Assembly: GCA_902576765.1 (NCBI GenBank)
Contig: CACGWH010000004.1
Coordinates: 1 to 64,000, forward strand
Reading direction: 5' to 3'
Length of the DNA: 64,000 bases
Source of the DNA: an uncultured Pelagibacteraceae bacterium
GTDB taxonomy: Bacteria > Pseudomonadota > Alphaproteobacteria > Pelagibacterales > Pelagibacteraceae
Under the pieces are notes generated by a model. That model made no database searches, was not told the DNA's origin, and saw only the letters and a program-made list of their open reading frames with translations. The position numbers were made by a program, and so were the translations under genes. Each line of letters opens with the position of its first letter. The first letter of the stretch is position 1. Of the stretch, positions 42,496 through 52,026 are shown in pieces.

Positions 42496-43920
42496 GTGGA
42501 AAATAATCTTAGTATTGTTAAAGAGAATTTTAAAGAACTTCCAAATAATATTGAAGCTGAACAAGCAGTAATTGGATCTATACTTGTTACAAATGAAATT
42601 TTTGATGAAATAAATTTTATAATAAGAAGTGAAAATTTTTATGATCCAATGCATCAAAAAATTTTTACTGCTATCGAAAAATTGATTTTCAAGGGTTTAT
42701 TAGCTAATCCAATCACTTTAAAAAATTATTTTGAGGATGAAAAAGATGATTTAAATGTTCCAGAATATTTAGTTAAAATAACTAAATTTTCAACCTCCTC
42801 AAGACAAGCAATAGAATATTCAAAAATTATATACGATATGTTTGTTCGAAGAGAATTGATAAAAATTTCTGAACAAACGATTGATGATGCAAAATTAAGC
42901 GATTTACACATCAGCGGACAAACAATAATTGAAAGTTCAGAAAAAAAATTTTATGAGTTAGCTGAAAAAGGTGCTTTTAGTAAATCATATATTGAATTCG
43001 ACGAAGCTTTAAAACAAACTATTGATATGGCCTCTGCTGCCTATAAAAATGATGAAGGGATAGTAGGAGTGCCAACAGGCCTAAGAGATTTAGATGATAG
43101 ATTAGGTGGATTGCACAAATCTGATTTAATAATAATTGCAGGAAGACCAGGAATGGGTAAAACTGCGTTAGCTACTAATATTGCGTTTAATGCCGCTCAA
43201 AAATTATTAGATAGTGGAAGAAAATCCTCAATCGTATTTTTTTCTTTGGAAATGTCATCTGAACAATTATCAACTAGAATTTTGGCTGAACAGTCTCGAA
43301 TAAAATCTAATGATATCAGAACAGGAAGAATTTCTGATGAACAATTTGACAAGTTTATAGAAACTTCAAAAAATATCGCTGAAATTCCTTTATTAATTGA
43401 TGAGACACCAGCAATAACTATTGCTGCGATGAGCAACAGAGCAAGAAGAATAAAAAGAATTCATGGCCTAGATATGATTATTGTTGACTATATTCAATTA
43501 ATGAGAGGAACTTCAAATTATAAAGATGGACGAGTTCAAGAAGTTTCAGAAATTACACAAGGTTTAAAAGCAATTGCTAAAGAATTAGCAATTCCAGTAA
43601 TAGCTCTTTCCCAATTATCAAGACAAGTTGAACAGAGAGATAATAAAAAACCACAATTATCTGATTTAAGAGAATCAGGTTCGATTGAGCAAGATGCTGA
43701 TGTTGTAATGTTTGTTTTTAGAGAATCATATTATTTAGAAAATAAAGAACCGCAACCAGCAACCGTAGAACATGCTGAGTGGCAAGCCAAAATGAATGAA
43801 ATTTCAAATTCAGCAGAATTAATTATTGGAAAACAAAGGCATGGCCCAACTGGAAATGTATTTCTACAATTTGAGGCAATGTTTACTAAATTTAAAGATA
43901 AAGATACTCAAATCAATTAA
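42496..43920 (+). CDS. dnaB: Replicative DNA helicase (GTG start)
   Basis: 474 aa; NIEAEQAVIGSILV, GRPGMGKTALATNIAFNAA, FFSLEMSSEQL, DYIQLM, SDLRESGSIEQDADVVMF. Confidence 0.97.
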   Translation: MENNLSIVKENFKELPNNIEAEQAVIGSILVTNEIFDEINFIIRSENFYDPMHQKIFTAIEKLIFKGLLANPITLKNYFEDEKDDLNVPEYLVKITKFSTSSRQAIEYSKIIYDMFVRRELIKISEQTIDDAKLSDLHISGQTIIESSEKKFYELAEKGAFSKSYIEFDEALKQTIDMASAAYKNDEGIVGVPTGLRDLDDRLGGLHKSDLIIIAGRPGMGKTALATNIAFNAAQKLLDSGRKSSIVFFSLEMSSEQLSTRILAEQSRIKSNDIRTGRISDEQFDKFIETSKNIAEIPLLIDETPAITIAAMSNRARRIKRIHGLDMIIVDYIQLMRGTSNYKDGRVQEVSEITQGLKAIAKELAIPVIALSQLSRQVEQRDNKKPQLSDLRESGSIEQDADVVMFVFRESYYLENKEPQPATVEHAEWQAKMNEISNSAELIIGKQRHGPTGNVFLQFEAMFTKFKDKDTQIN

Positions 43921-43932
43921 ATTCCAATATAA

Positions 43933-46329
43933 ATGGCTAAGATGATTGGCCATTTATATCAAGATATAATTTTAAAAAAACCAAAATCAATACTTGTCAT
44001 TTTACTGATAGCTTTGTTAAGTTTTGGCTATTACTCAAAAGATTTTAGATTAGATGCCTCCTCAGAGACTCTATTGATTGAAGGTGACCCAGATCTAAAA
44101 TATCTTCAAGAAATATCGACAAGATATGGCTCCAAAGAATTTTTAATACTTACCTACACTCCTAATGAAGGAATGATATCTGACACATCAATTAATAATC
44201 TTTTGAGTCTAAAATATAAAATTCAAAGTTTAAATTGGGTTCACAGTGTCATTACTCTTTTAGATATACCATTGCTAAATAGTTCGGATGCACCTTTGCA
44301 AGAAAGACTTGAAAATTTCAAAACTCTTAAAGACGAAGATGTTGATAGATCAAGAGGATTTAATGAAATTAAAAGTAGTCCCGTTTTTAGAAATTTTGTA
44401 ATTAGCGAAGACGGAAAAACAAGTGGTATTATTGTAAATATTAAAAAGAATAAAGAATTAGAGAATTTTAAAGATAAATCAAAACAAGAAATAGAAAAAT
44501 ATAAAGATTTAATTAAAGAAAGAAATCATCAAAATATTCTCGAAATAAGAGACGTTATTAAAAGTTACGAGGATATTGGAAAAATTCATTTAGGTGGAAT
44601 ACCTATGATTGCTGACGATATGATGACATTTATAAAAAGTGACATAGTTGTTTTTGGAATAGGTGTATTTTTGTTCATTATTGGAACTTTATGGTTTGTA
44701 TTTAGAAAGCTTATTTGGATTGTGGTTCCCATAAGCAGTTGTTTTTTTTCAGTTATTATAATGATGGGTATATTGGGTTTGTTGGGATGGAAAGTTACAG
44801 TTATTTCATCAAATTTTATTGCTCTAATGTTGATTTTAACGATGGCAATGAATATTCATATGAGTACAAGATTTTTACAACTTAAAGAAAAACTTCCTAA
44901 CAAAAGTATTTTAGAATTAATTACTTTAACAACAAATAAAATGTTTTGGCCAATTTTATACACTGTATTAACAACTATAATTGCTTTCCTGTCCTTAATT
45001 TTCAGTGAGATAAAACCTATAATAGATTTTGGATGGATGATGACTTTGGGATTAATTACCTCATTCCTAATCACATTTACATTGCTTCCAACTCTAATTA
45101 ATTTTGTGCCAAAAGAAAAAATTTTCCTCAAAAAATATAATGAATCATCAATTACGAATTATTTTGCAAAAATATCTATCAATAATCATAAAATAATTTT
45201 TGTGCTAACTTTTATTGTCATAATATTAAGTCTAATTGGAATTAATCGTTTGGAAGTTGAAAATAGTTTCATAAATTATTTTAGTAAAAAAACAGAAATT
45301 TATAAAGGCATGAAACTAATTGATGAAAAATTAGGTGGAACTACACCACTTGAAGTAATTTTGAAATTTCCAATAAAAGAAAAAAACAAATCTGATGAAG
45401 AGGATGAATTTGAAGATTGGGATAATGCAGATGAGTCAGATGATAAAAAATATTGGTTTACAAAAGATAAGATTGATAAAATTACTAAAGTACACAACTA
45501 TCTTGATAGCCTTCCGCAAGTAGGCAAAGTCTTATCGTTTTCATCAATAGTAGATGTAGCAACAGTCTTAAATAATAACAAACCTTTAGGCACATTAGAA
45601 ATGGGAGTGCTGTATTCGAAAATTCCGGAGACTATTAAGACTGAAATTATTGACCCTTATATTTCTATCGAAAATAATGAGGCAAGAATTAATCTAAGAA
45701 TAATAGACTCTCAGGAGAATTTGAAAAGAAATGATTTAATAAATAAAATTAATGATGATTTAGAAAATAAAATTGGATTAAATAAGAATGAATTTAAACT
45801 CGCCGGTGTGTTGATTTTGTTTAATAATTTGCTTCAAAGCTTATTCAAGTCACAAATACTAACTCTAGGCTTAGTAATGATTGGAATATTTTTGATGTTT
45901 GTCGTGCTTTTTAAAAATATCAAGCTTTCTTTGATTGGAGTTGTTCCAAATTTCATTGCAGCATTTTTTATTTTAGGAATTATTGGGTTGCTTGGTATTC
46001 CATTAGATATGATGACAATAACAATTGCTGCAATTACGATTGGTATTGCTGTGGATAATAGCATCCACTACATCTATAGATTTAAGGAGGAGTTTAATAA
46101 TTCTAAAGATTATCAAAAAACTTTAAAATTATGTCACTCAACAGTAGGAAGGGCAATTTTAAATACCTCTATTACAATCGTTTTTGGATTTTCTATTTTG
46201 GTCTTATCAAAATTTATTCCAACTATTTATTTTGGTATTTTTACAGGAATGGCTATGTTATTAGCAATGATATCAGTCCTAACTTTGCTCCCATCTTTAA
46301 TATTGTTAATAAAACCATTCGAAAAATAA
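43933..46329 (+). CDS. RND-superfamily/MMPL-type exporter permease
   Basis: 798 aa; two multi-TM blocks with large periplasmic loops; GIPLDMMTITIAAITIGIAVDNSIHYIYRFKEE. Confidence 0.85.
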   Translation: MAKMIGHLYQDIILKKPKSILVILLIALLSFGYYSKDFRLDASSETLLIEGDPDLKYLQEISTRYGSKEFLILTYTPNEGMISDTSINNLLSLKYKIQSLNWVHSVITLLDIPLLNSSDAPLQERLENFKTLKDEDVDRSRGFNEIKSSPVFRNFVISEDGKTSGIIVNIKKNKELENFKDKSKQEIEKYKDLIKERNHQNILEIRDVIKSYEDIGKIHLGGIPMIADDMMTFIKSDIVVFGIGVFLFIIGTLWFVFRKLIWIVVPISSCFFSVIIMMGILGLLGWKVTVISSNFIALMLILTMAMNIHMSTRFLQLKEKLPNKSILELITLTTNKMFWPILYTVLTTIIAFLSLIFSEIKPIIDFGWMMTLGLITSFLITFTLLPTLINFVPKEKIFLKKYNESSITNYFAKISINNHKIIFVLTFIVIILSLIGINRLEVENSFINYFSKKTEIYKGMKLIDEKLGGTTPLEVILKFPIKEKNKSDEEDEFEDWDNADESDDKKYWFTKDKIDKITKVHNYLDSLPQVGKVLSFSSIVDVATVLNNNKPLGTLEMGVLYSKIPETIKTEIIDPYISIENNEARINLRIIDSQENLKRNDLINKINDDLENKIGLNKNEFKLAGVLILFNNLLQSLFKSQILTLGLVMIGIFLMFVVLFKNIKLSLIGVVPNFIAAFFILGIIGLLGIPLDMMTITIAAITIGIAVDNSIHYIYRFKEEFNNSKDYQKTLKLCHSTVGRAILNTSITIVFGFSILVLSKFIPTIYFGIFTGMAMLLAMISVLTLLPSLILLIKPFEK

Positions 46330-46333
46330 TTTA

Positions 46334-46879
46334 ATGCAGGATTTTATAGTAAATTTTTTTAAAATTACTTCCGTAATTGATTTAACATATCTTGTTGTAA
46401 CCATTCTTTCCTTGATCAAATGTTACAAAAAAGGATTTGTTTTAAGTATTTTATCAATGGCAAAATGGTTGTTTGCTTACATTATAACTTTAATGATTTT
46501 TCCAAGAGTCAAACCATATTTAAAAAATATAATTGATAATGAATACATTCTTGATATTGGCCTTGGATTAACAATTTTTATAATTGTGATTTTTTTAGTT
46601 TTAATGATTAATAAAGCAATCAGTAAAGCAATTAAATATACGGGGATTGGTAGTTTGGATACTGTTTTTGGATTCTTTTTTGGATTCGTAAGAGGATATA
46701 TTATATGTGTATGTATATTTTCAGCAGTGCATGTTGTGTATAACTATGAAAAATGGCCAAAAAATTTAAAGAAATCATACGTCTTTCCATATATTGAAAA
46801 AGGTAGTAGTTATTTATTGAAAGAATTTCCTAATGAAAAAACGTATCAAGACTCTAAAGAAAAAATTGAAGAACTTTAG
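46334..46879 (+). CDS. cvpA: CvpA-family membrane protein
   Basis: 181 aa, four predicted TMs, GSLDTVFGFFFGFVRGYIICV; immediately upstream of purF. Confidence 0.85.
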   Translation: MQDFIVNFFKITSVIDLTYLVVTILSLIKCYKKGFVLSILSMAKWLFAYIITLMIFPRVKPYLKNIIDNEYILDIGLGLTIFIIVIFLVLMINKAISKAIKYTGIGSLDTVFGFFFGFVRGYIICVCIFSAVHVVYNYEKWPKNLKKSYVFPYIEKGSSYLLKEFPNEKTYQDSKEKIEEL

Positions 46880-48314
46880 TCCAAAGCTAAAAGAGGAATG
46901 TGGTGTTTTTGGAGTAAGTAATGCCAAAGATGCTTCTGCTTTGACTGCATTAGGACTTCATGCTCTTCAACACAGAGGTCAAGAAGGTTGTGGAATAGTT
47001 TCTTTTAATGGAAAACAATATTTCTCAGAAAAAAGATTTGGATTAGTAGGTGATAATTTTAATAAAGAAAAAGTATTGAATAAACTTCCAGGAAATTATG
47101 CTATCGGACATAATCGATATAGTACCACTGGTGAAAATACACTAAGAAATATTCAACCATTTTTTGCTGATACTAATGCGGGTGGAATCGGAGTAGCACA
47201 TAATGGAAATTTAACTAATTCAATTTCTTTAAGAAAAAAACTAGTAGAAGATGGTGCAATTTTTTACACAACATCTGACACAGAAACTATTGTACAACTA
47301 ATAGCAAAGTCAAAAAGGGCAAAAACAATAGATAAAATTGTAGATGCAATTTTTCAAATACAAGGTGGTTTTGCCTTGGTAATGCTTACACAAACTTCAT
47401 TAGTAGGAGTACGAGATCCTTATGGAATTAGACCTTTGGTGATTGGAAAACTTAAAAATAGTTATGTCTTAGCATCTGAAACGTGTGCCTTAGACATTAT
47501 TGGAGCAAGATTTATCAGAGATGTTGAAAATGGTGAAATAGTTTTAATTGAAAATAACCAACTTAAAAGTATTAAACCTTTTCCTTTAAAAAAGGTAAGA
47601 CCTTGTGTTTTCGAATATATTTATTTCGCAAGACCAGACAGTATACTTGATGGTAAAACTGCCTATGAACATCGAAAAAATCTTGGGGCAGAACTTGCAA
47701 AAGAAAATGATATAAATGCTGATATTGTTGTCCCTGTTCCAGATTCTGGAAACGCGGCTGCACTTGGTTTTGCACAGAATTTAGGTATGAACTTTGAATT
47801 AGGATTAGTTCGTAATCATTATGTAGGAAGAACCTTTATCGAGCCGAGTCAAAAAATTAGAAGTTTAGGAGTAAAATTAAAATTAAATGCAAATCAATCA
47901 GCAATAAAAAACAAAAAAATTATTTTAGTTGATGACTCTTTAGTTAGAGGAACAACATCTCATAAAATAGTAAAAATGTTATACGATGCTGGTGCTAGTG
48001 AAGTTCATGTCAGAATTGCTTGTCCAGAAATAAAGTATCCTGACTTTTATGGAGTTGATACTCCTACGAAAAAAGAATTGTTGGCCGCAAATAAAACAAA
48101 TTATGAAATTTGCAAATATATTGGTGCAAAAACTTTGAAATTTTTAACTTTAGATGGAATGTACAGAGCTATTGGATTTGATAAAAGAAATGAAAATTAT
48201 CCGCAATTAACAGATCATTATTTTACAGGAGATTATCCTGTAAAACCAATAGATGAGCTAGGTGATAGCAAAATTACACAACTATCTTTATTAAACACAG
48301 CATCAAATAATTAG
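46833..48314 (+). CDS. purF: Amidophosphoribosyltransferase
   Basis: 493 aa; KEECGVFGVSNA (N-terminal nucleophile Cys after a propeptide), HRGQEGCGIVSFNG, VDDSLVRGTTSHKIVKML. Confidence 0.96.
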   Translation: MKKRIKTLKKKLKNFSPKLKEECGVFGVSNAKDASALTALGLHALQHRGQEGCGIVSFNGKQYFSEKRFGLVGDNFNKEKVLNKLPGNYAIGHNRYSTTGENTLRNIQPFFADTNAGGIGVAHNGNLTNSISLRKKLVEDGAIFYTTSDTETIVQLIAKSKRAKTIDKIVDAIFQIQGGFALVMLTQTSLVGVRDPYGIRPLVIGKLKNSYVLASETCALDIIGARFIRDVENGEIVLIENNQLKSIKPFPLKKVRPCVFEYIYFARPDSILDGKTAYEHRKNLGAELAKENDINADIVVPVPDSGNAAALGFAQNLGMNFELGLVRNHYVGRTFIEPSQKIRSLGVKLKLNANQSAIKNKKIILVDDSLVRGTTSHKIVKMLYDAGASEVHVRIACPEIKYPDFYGVDTPTKKELLAANKTNYEICKYIGAKTLKFLTLDGMYRAIGFDKRNENYPQLTDHYFTGDYPVKPIDELGDSKITQLSLLNTASNN

Positions 48315-48872
48315 ATGAAAACTGTTAGATTTACTGAAATGAAGAATGGAACTAAAGATGAATATCTTTTATTAGATAAATATGAACAAGAATACATCAA
48401 CAAAACTGCAGATAGGATTTTAAATTTTATGAAAGGATTAACATCAACTTTAGAAGGATATAAAATATCAAGACTTGAACACTCTCTCCAAACAGCGACA
48501 AGAGCATTCAAGGATAAAGCTGAAGAGGAAATGGTAGTGGCTGCTTTGCTACATGATATCGGTGATGAATTAGCACCCTTAAACCATTCTGAATATGCCG
48601 CGGCAGTTCTTAAACCGTATGTCAGTAAAAAAACTCATTGGATAATTGAAAAACATGGTGAATTTCAAATGTATTATTATGCACATCATCTAGGAAAAAA
48701 TAAAAACCAAAGAGAAAAATACAAGGATCATGAATACTATAACGATGCATTAAATTTTTGTGAAAGATGGGATCAAGCTTCATTTGACCCAGATTATGAA
48801 AGTATGTCATTGGAGGATTTTGCTCCTATGGTAAAAAGAATATTTTCTAGGAAACCCTATTCTTTACTTTAA
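48315..48872 (+). CDS. HD-domain metalloprotein (phosphohydrolase or PhnZ/TmpB-like oxygenase family)
   Basis: 185 aa; HSLQTATRAFKDKAEEEMVVAALLHDIGDELAPLNHSEYAA...EKHGEFQMYYYAHHLG...ERWDQASFDPDYES. Confidence 0.75.
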   Translation: MKTVRFTEMKNGTKDEYLLLDKYEQEYINKTADRILNFMKGLTSTLEGYKISRLEHSLQTATRAFKDKAEEEMVVAALLHDIGDELAPLNHSEYAAAVLKPYVSKKTHWIIEKHGEFQMYYYAHHLGKNKNQREKYKDHEYYNDALNFCERWDQASFDPDYESMSLEDFAPMVKRIFSRKPYSLL

Positions 48873-48902
48873 ATAATTTAATAAAGTAATATTAAATACA
48901 TC

Positions 48903-50198
48903 ATGATTTATAGAAAAGAACAAATTATTAATTATTTTAAATCAGGATTAAAAAATAATAAGAATTTTAAAATTGGAATTGAACATGAAAAGTTTTTATT
49001 CAACAATCAAAATAATAAACGTGTTGATTACTCCAAAATAAAAGAAATGTTTTCGGCTTTGTTAGAGTTTGGCTGGAAACCTATTTTAGAAAAAAAAAAT
49101 ATAATTGGATTAAATAAAGGTGGAAAAAACATTACACTTGAACCAGGGAACCAAATAGAGTTATCTGGTGAAAAACTCAATCATATCCATGAAGCATGTG
49201 CAGAGTCTCAAGATTATTTGTTTGAACTAAAACAAGTAACAAAAAAACTTAATATTAATATTGTAAGTGCTGGTTTTGACCCAATATCTAAACTCGATGA
49301 AGTTCCAAATAATCCCAAGCAGAGATATAAATTAATGACAAAAGACATGCCTTTAGGAGGTGAATTAAGTCTTGATATGATGTACCGAACTTGTGGAACT
49401 CAACTAAATATTGATTATGAGTCTGAAGCAGATTTCATCAAAAAATTTAGAGTTGTTAATTCAATTGTACCTATTTCAATCTCATTATTTTCAAATTCTT
49501 CTATCGTTGAAAAAAAAAAGAGTAATTATCTATCTTATAGATCTAAAGTTTGGCAAAACACTGCTAGAGGTGGACTGCCAAAATTATTTTTTGAAGATTT
49601 AAATTTTGAAAAATATGCAGATTTTATTATGAAATTTCCAATCTTATTTATTCAAAATAAAGAAAACTATATATCTGGAAAAAATTATACTTTTGAAGAT
49701 TTTATGAAACAAAAAATTAATGAGATAAATAATAGATTGCCAACAGAAAGTGATTTATCTACTCATTTAAGCACAATATTTACAGAGAATAGATTAAAGA
49801 AATACATAGAGCTAAGATCCATGGATACTTGTGGTTGGGATTGTCTCTGTGCAGGACCTGCTTTTTATGTTGGAATTTTATATGGAAATCTCGATGAAGT
49901 TTACAAAATAATTACTAAATGGGATAAAGATAAAATAATCAATGCTTATCTTGAAGCCCCACAGAAAGGTTTCAATACACAGTTAATGGGTAAAGATCTT
50001 CATTATTGGGCATCAACTTTCTTAGATTTATCAAAGAAAGGTTTAGAAAATAGAGACATACTGAACAAAAATCAAAAAAATGAAACATTATTTTTAAATC
50101 ACTTACAAAGACTAATTGATAATAAAACAACAAATGCAGAACATATGATTAACAAATTTTCAAAAAGTGAAGATTTAAGTGAACTTTATGATGAGTAA
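48903..50198 (+). CDS. gshA: Glutamate-cysteine ligase (GCS2 type)
   Basis: 431 aa; GIEHEKFLF, LEPGNQIELSGEKL, DMMYRTCGTQLNIDY, SMDTCGWDCLCAGPAF. Confidence 0.92.
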   Translation: MIYRKEQIINYFKSGLKNNKNFKIGIEHEKFLFNNQNNKRVDYSKIKEMFSALLEFGWKPILEKKNIIGLNKGGKNITLEPGNQIELSGEKLNHIHEACAESQDYLFELKQVTKKLNINIVSAGFDPISKLDEVPNNPKQRYKLMTKDMPLGGELSLDMMYRTCGTQLNIDYESEADFIKKFRVVNSIVPISISLFSNSSIVEKKKSNYLSYRSKVWQNTARGGLPKLFFEDLNFEKYADFIMKFPILFIQNKENYISGKNYTFEDFMKQKINEINNRLPTESDLSTHLSTIFTENRLKKYIELRSMDTCGWDCLCAGPAFYVGILYGNLDEVYKIITKWDKDKIINAYLEAPQKGFNTQLMGKDLHYWASTFLDLSKKGLENRDILNKNQKNETLFLNHLQRLIDNKTTNAEHMINKFSKSEDLSELYDE

Positions 50199-51111
50199 AA
50201 TAGTTGCTATTCAAGGAAATCATCCTTCTACTCTTAATCCAAAAACTGACACAACTATTTTTTTAGCTAGAGAAATTCAAAATAAGTATAAAATATTTTA
50301 TTATGATCCAAAAAATTTATCTATTGTAAAATCTAAAATTATTGCTAATGGTTTTTTTATTAAATTTGATTACAAAGAAAAAAATTTTTTTAAAATCATA
50401 AAAAAACAAAAACTTGAACTAAAAAATTGTAAATTTATTCTAATTAGACAAGATCCACCATTTAACATTGAGTATATATCTACAACTTACATTTTAGATA
50501 ATATCAAAGATAAAGTAAAAATTATAAATGACCCAACCTCGATTAGAAATATTTCTGAAAAACTCTATTCAGCTAAATATCAAAATTTTATGCCAGATAC
50601 ATTATTTACTCAAAATATTGAGGAAATAAAAAAATTTTTTAAGATAAACCGAAAAATTATTATAAAACCAATACATAGTTTTGGCGGAAATGATATTTAC
50701 TTACTATCTAAGTTAAATCTAAGATTGATTAAAAAATTAATAAAAAAACATAGTCATATTATGTGTCAAAAATTCCTACCTAAAATCAATAAAGGAGACA
50801 AAAGAGTATTCATTATTAATGGAAAAATAGTTGGTGCAATATCAAGAGTCCCTAAAAAAGGGTCTTTTTTAAGCAATTTAAGTAAAGGTGGAAAAGCGAT
50901 AAATATTAATCTCACATCAATTGAAAAAAAAATATCAAAAAAAATTGCCAAAGATTTAAAAAATAAAGGAATATTTTTTGCAGGAATTGATTTTATTGAT
51001 CAAAAACTAAATGGTGATATTAACGTAACTTCCCCAACTGGATTAAAAACCCTTTATGATCTATCAAAAGTTAATCTTGCAAAAACTTTTTGGATAGAAT
51101 TGAAAGCATGA
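50179..51111 (+). CDS. gshB: Glutathione synthetase
   Basis: 310 aa; IRQDPPFNIEYISTTYIL, NDPTSIRNISEKLYSAKY, IIKPIHSFGGNDIYLL, SNLSKGGKA, INVTSPTGL. Native start probably 50188 or 50191. Confidence 0.93.
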   Translation: MNFMMSKIVAIQGNHPSTLNPKTDTTIFLAREIQNKYKIFYYDPKNLSIVKSKIIANGFFIKFDYKEKNFFKIIKKQKLELKNCKFILIRQDPPFNIEYISTTYILDNIKDKVKIINDPTSIRNISEKLYSAKYQNFMPDTLFTQNIEEIKKFFKINRKIIIKPIHSFGGNDIYLLSKLNLRLIKKLIKKHSHIMCQKFLPKINKGDKRVFIINGKIVGAISRVPKKGSFLSNLSKGGKAININLTSIEKKISKKIAKDLKNKGIFFAGIDFIDQKLNGDINVTSPTGLKTLYDLSKVNLAKTFWIELKA

Positions 51112-51968
51112 AAAACCTTTCAGACCAGCAAAAAGGTTCTTTAATGGCTTTTGTGGCTGTAATGTTCATTACTCCTGACTCATTGTTTATAAGATTATCA
51201 AATGTTGAAACATGGGGATTAGTTTTTTATAGAGGTATAATTCCATTTTTTGTCGTTTTTTTTGGAATGCTTGTAATTTATAAATTAAATTTTTTTAAGA
51301 TTCTTTTTAATAGTGGATATCATGGATTGATATACATAATAACATTTAGCTTAACTAATATTACATTTGTTGTCTCAATTCAAAATACTAATGTTGCAAA
51401 CACACTTGTAATGATTGCAACAGCTCCAATGATTTCAGCTATTCTTGGAGCAATTATTTTAAAAGAACCACCTGATAAAAAAACATGGATTTCAATAATA
51501 ATTACTTTTTTGGCAATTATTTATATTTTCTTTGACTCTTTAAAGTTGGGTAATTTTTATGGAGATATTTTAGGATTTGTGACAGCTGTGGGTTTAGCTG
51601 TAGGAGCTATAACTGTAAGATCGGCAAAATCAAAAAACTTAGTCCCATCCGCAGTTGTTGGAAAATTGTTAGTTGCAACTTTTGCTTTATTATTTATTGA
51701 AAGTTTTGTTCTTATTGATCAAGACCTATTTATAATCCCTTTAATGTGTATTATGTGTGTAGCTATACCTTTTGTTTTAGTAACTATAGCGCCAAGATTT
51801 ATCCAGGCTGCAGAAGTTAACTTATTTTTTTTATTAGAAACTATAATTGGTCCAATTTGGGTTTGGTTAATAATTAAAGAACAGCCTAGTATAGAGACCC
51901 TTCAGGGTGGAGCAATAATAATTGCTACTATTGCAATTCACTCATTTCTTAAGCTTAAAAATTCATAA
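51108..51968 (+). CDS. EamA/DMT-family transporter
   Basis: 10-TM pattern, NTNVANTLVMIATAPMISAILGAIILKEPP; start MKNLSDQQKG at 51108 overlaps the gshB stop (ATGA). Confidence 0.88.
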   Translation: MKNLSDQQKGSLMAFVAVMFITPDSLFIRLSNVETWGLVFYRGIIPFFVVFFGMLVIYKLNFFKILFNSGYHGLIYIITFSLTNITFVVSIQNTNVANTLVMIATAPMISAILGAIILKEPPDKKTWISIIITFLAIIYIFFDSLKLGNFYGDILGFVTAVGLAVGAITVRSAKSKNLVPSAVVGKLLVATFALLFIESFVLIDQDLFIIPLMCIMCVAIPFVLVTIAPRFIQAAEVNLFFLLETIIGPIWVWLIIKEQPSIETLQGGAIIIATIAIHSFLKLKNS

Positions 51969-52026
51969 GCTTGTCACAATTAAGACTTGATTTAATAATA
52001 CATGGCGAATATTTACTGCTGTTTTT

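Noticed and set aside
50850-50880. Possible hairpin plus T-run (GAGTCCCTAAAAAAGGGTCTTTTTT) resembling a terminator
   Set aside because: Stem is only about three perfect G-C pairs and lies inside gshB coding sequence.
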